DNA of 15,348 nucleotides from JALOOB01 sp964387985 (GTDB lineage: Bacteria > Chloroflexota > Anaerolineae > CG2-30-64-16), in contig CAYLZG010000107.1 in assembly GCA_964387985.1 (NCBI GenBank), positions 1 through 15,348 on the forward strand, in the 5' to 3' direction. A program made the translations under genes and the position numbers. Below, one piece after another: positions 15,315-15,348 of the stretch. The notes beneath the pieces were generated by a model. It was given only the letters and a program-made list of their open reading frames with translations. It was not told the origin of the DNA and searched no databases. Each line of letters starts with the position of its first letter. Within the stretch, counting starts at the first letter, position 1.

Positions 15315-15348
15315 GCCCGCGAAGACAGCGGTGCGAACGACCTGACCC

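Overview
The window is GC-rich, densely coded bacterial chromosome. Short spacers and overlapping genes point to ordinary bacterial operons. Several traits would fit a member of the Chloroflexota (Anaerolineae/Caldilineae type): a Tat-type lipoprotein solute-binding protein, an orphan NarL-type regulator, a PerR-KatG pair and lipoproteins with low-complexity Ala/Pro linkers. That placement is inference from general style, not from a phylogenetic marker. No phage, conjugation, CRISPR or complete IS gene is visible.

Left part (1-5400, nearly all minus strand). The window opens inside a tRNA-Ala(TGC) that runs off the left edge. A beta-carbonic anhydrase with its own promoter follows. Next comes a four-gene minus-strand operon in the order dppA (peptide-binding Tat lipoprotein), dppB, dppC (permeases) and an Asp/Glu-racemase-family enzyme. 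Three 26-bp tandem repeats span the dppC stop and the racemase start. No ATPase subunits (DppD/DppF) are encoded here.

Middle (5400-11100). A divergent promoter region separates dppA from cstA, a CstA-family peptide/pyruvate transporter, and carries a candidate operator. cstA ends in a strong intrinsic terminator. A 172-residue protein of unknown function follows. Then a minus-strand perR-katG operon encodes a Fur/PerR-type regulator and catalase-peroxidase. It overlaps by 8 nt and has a 7-1-7 inverted repeat upstream that looks like a Fur/PerR box.

Right part (11100-15348). A fragment resembling the C-terminal end of an MBL-fold metallohydrolase is followed by an orphan NarL/LuxR-type response regulator whose leader carries four 12-bp tandem repeats. 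A plus-strand cluster follows: a small receiver-like protein lacking the N-terminal acidic pair, a lipoprotein with two DUF333-like modules, and a lipoprotein version of a PepD-like M20 dipeptidase. The response-regulator gene is bracketed by two inverted copies of a 60-bp bipartite repeat (40 conserved positions, 38 identical, around a 20-bp variable core). One copy abuts the metallohydrolase truncation and the other lies just upstream of the receiver-like gene.

Functionally, much of the window concerns nutrient scavenging (dipeptide uptake, amino-acid racemisation, CstA, exported dipeptidase) and peroxide defence. The least explained part is 11.0-12.85 kb, with its bipartite repeat, tandem repeats and orphan regulators.
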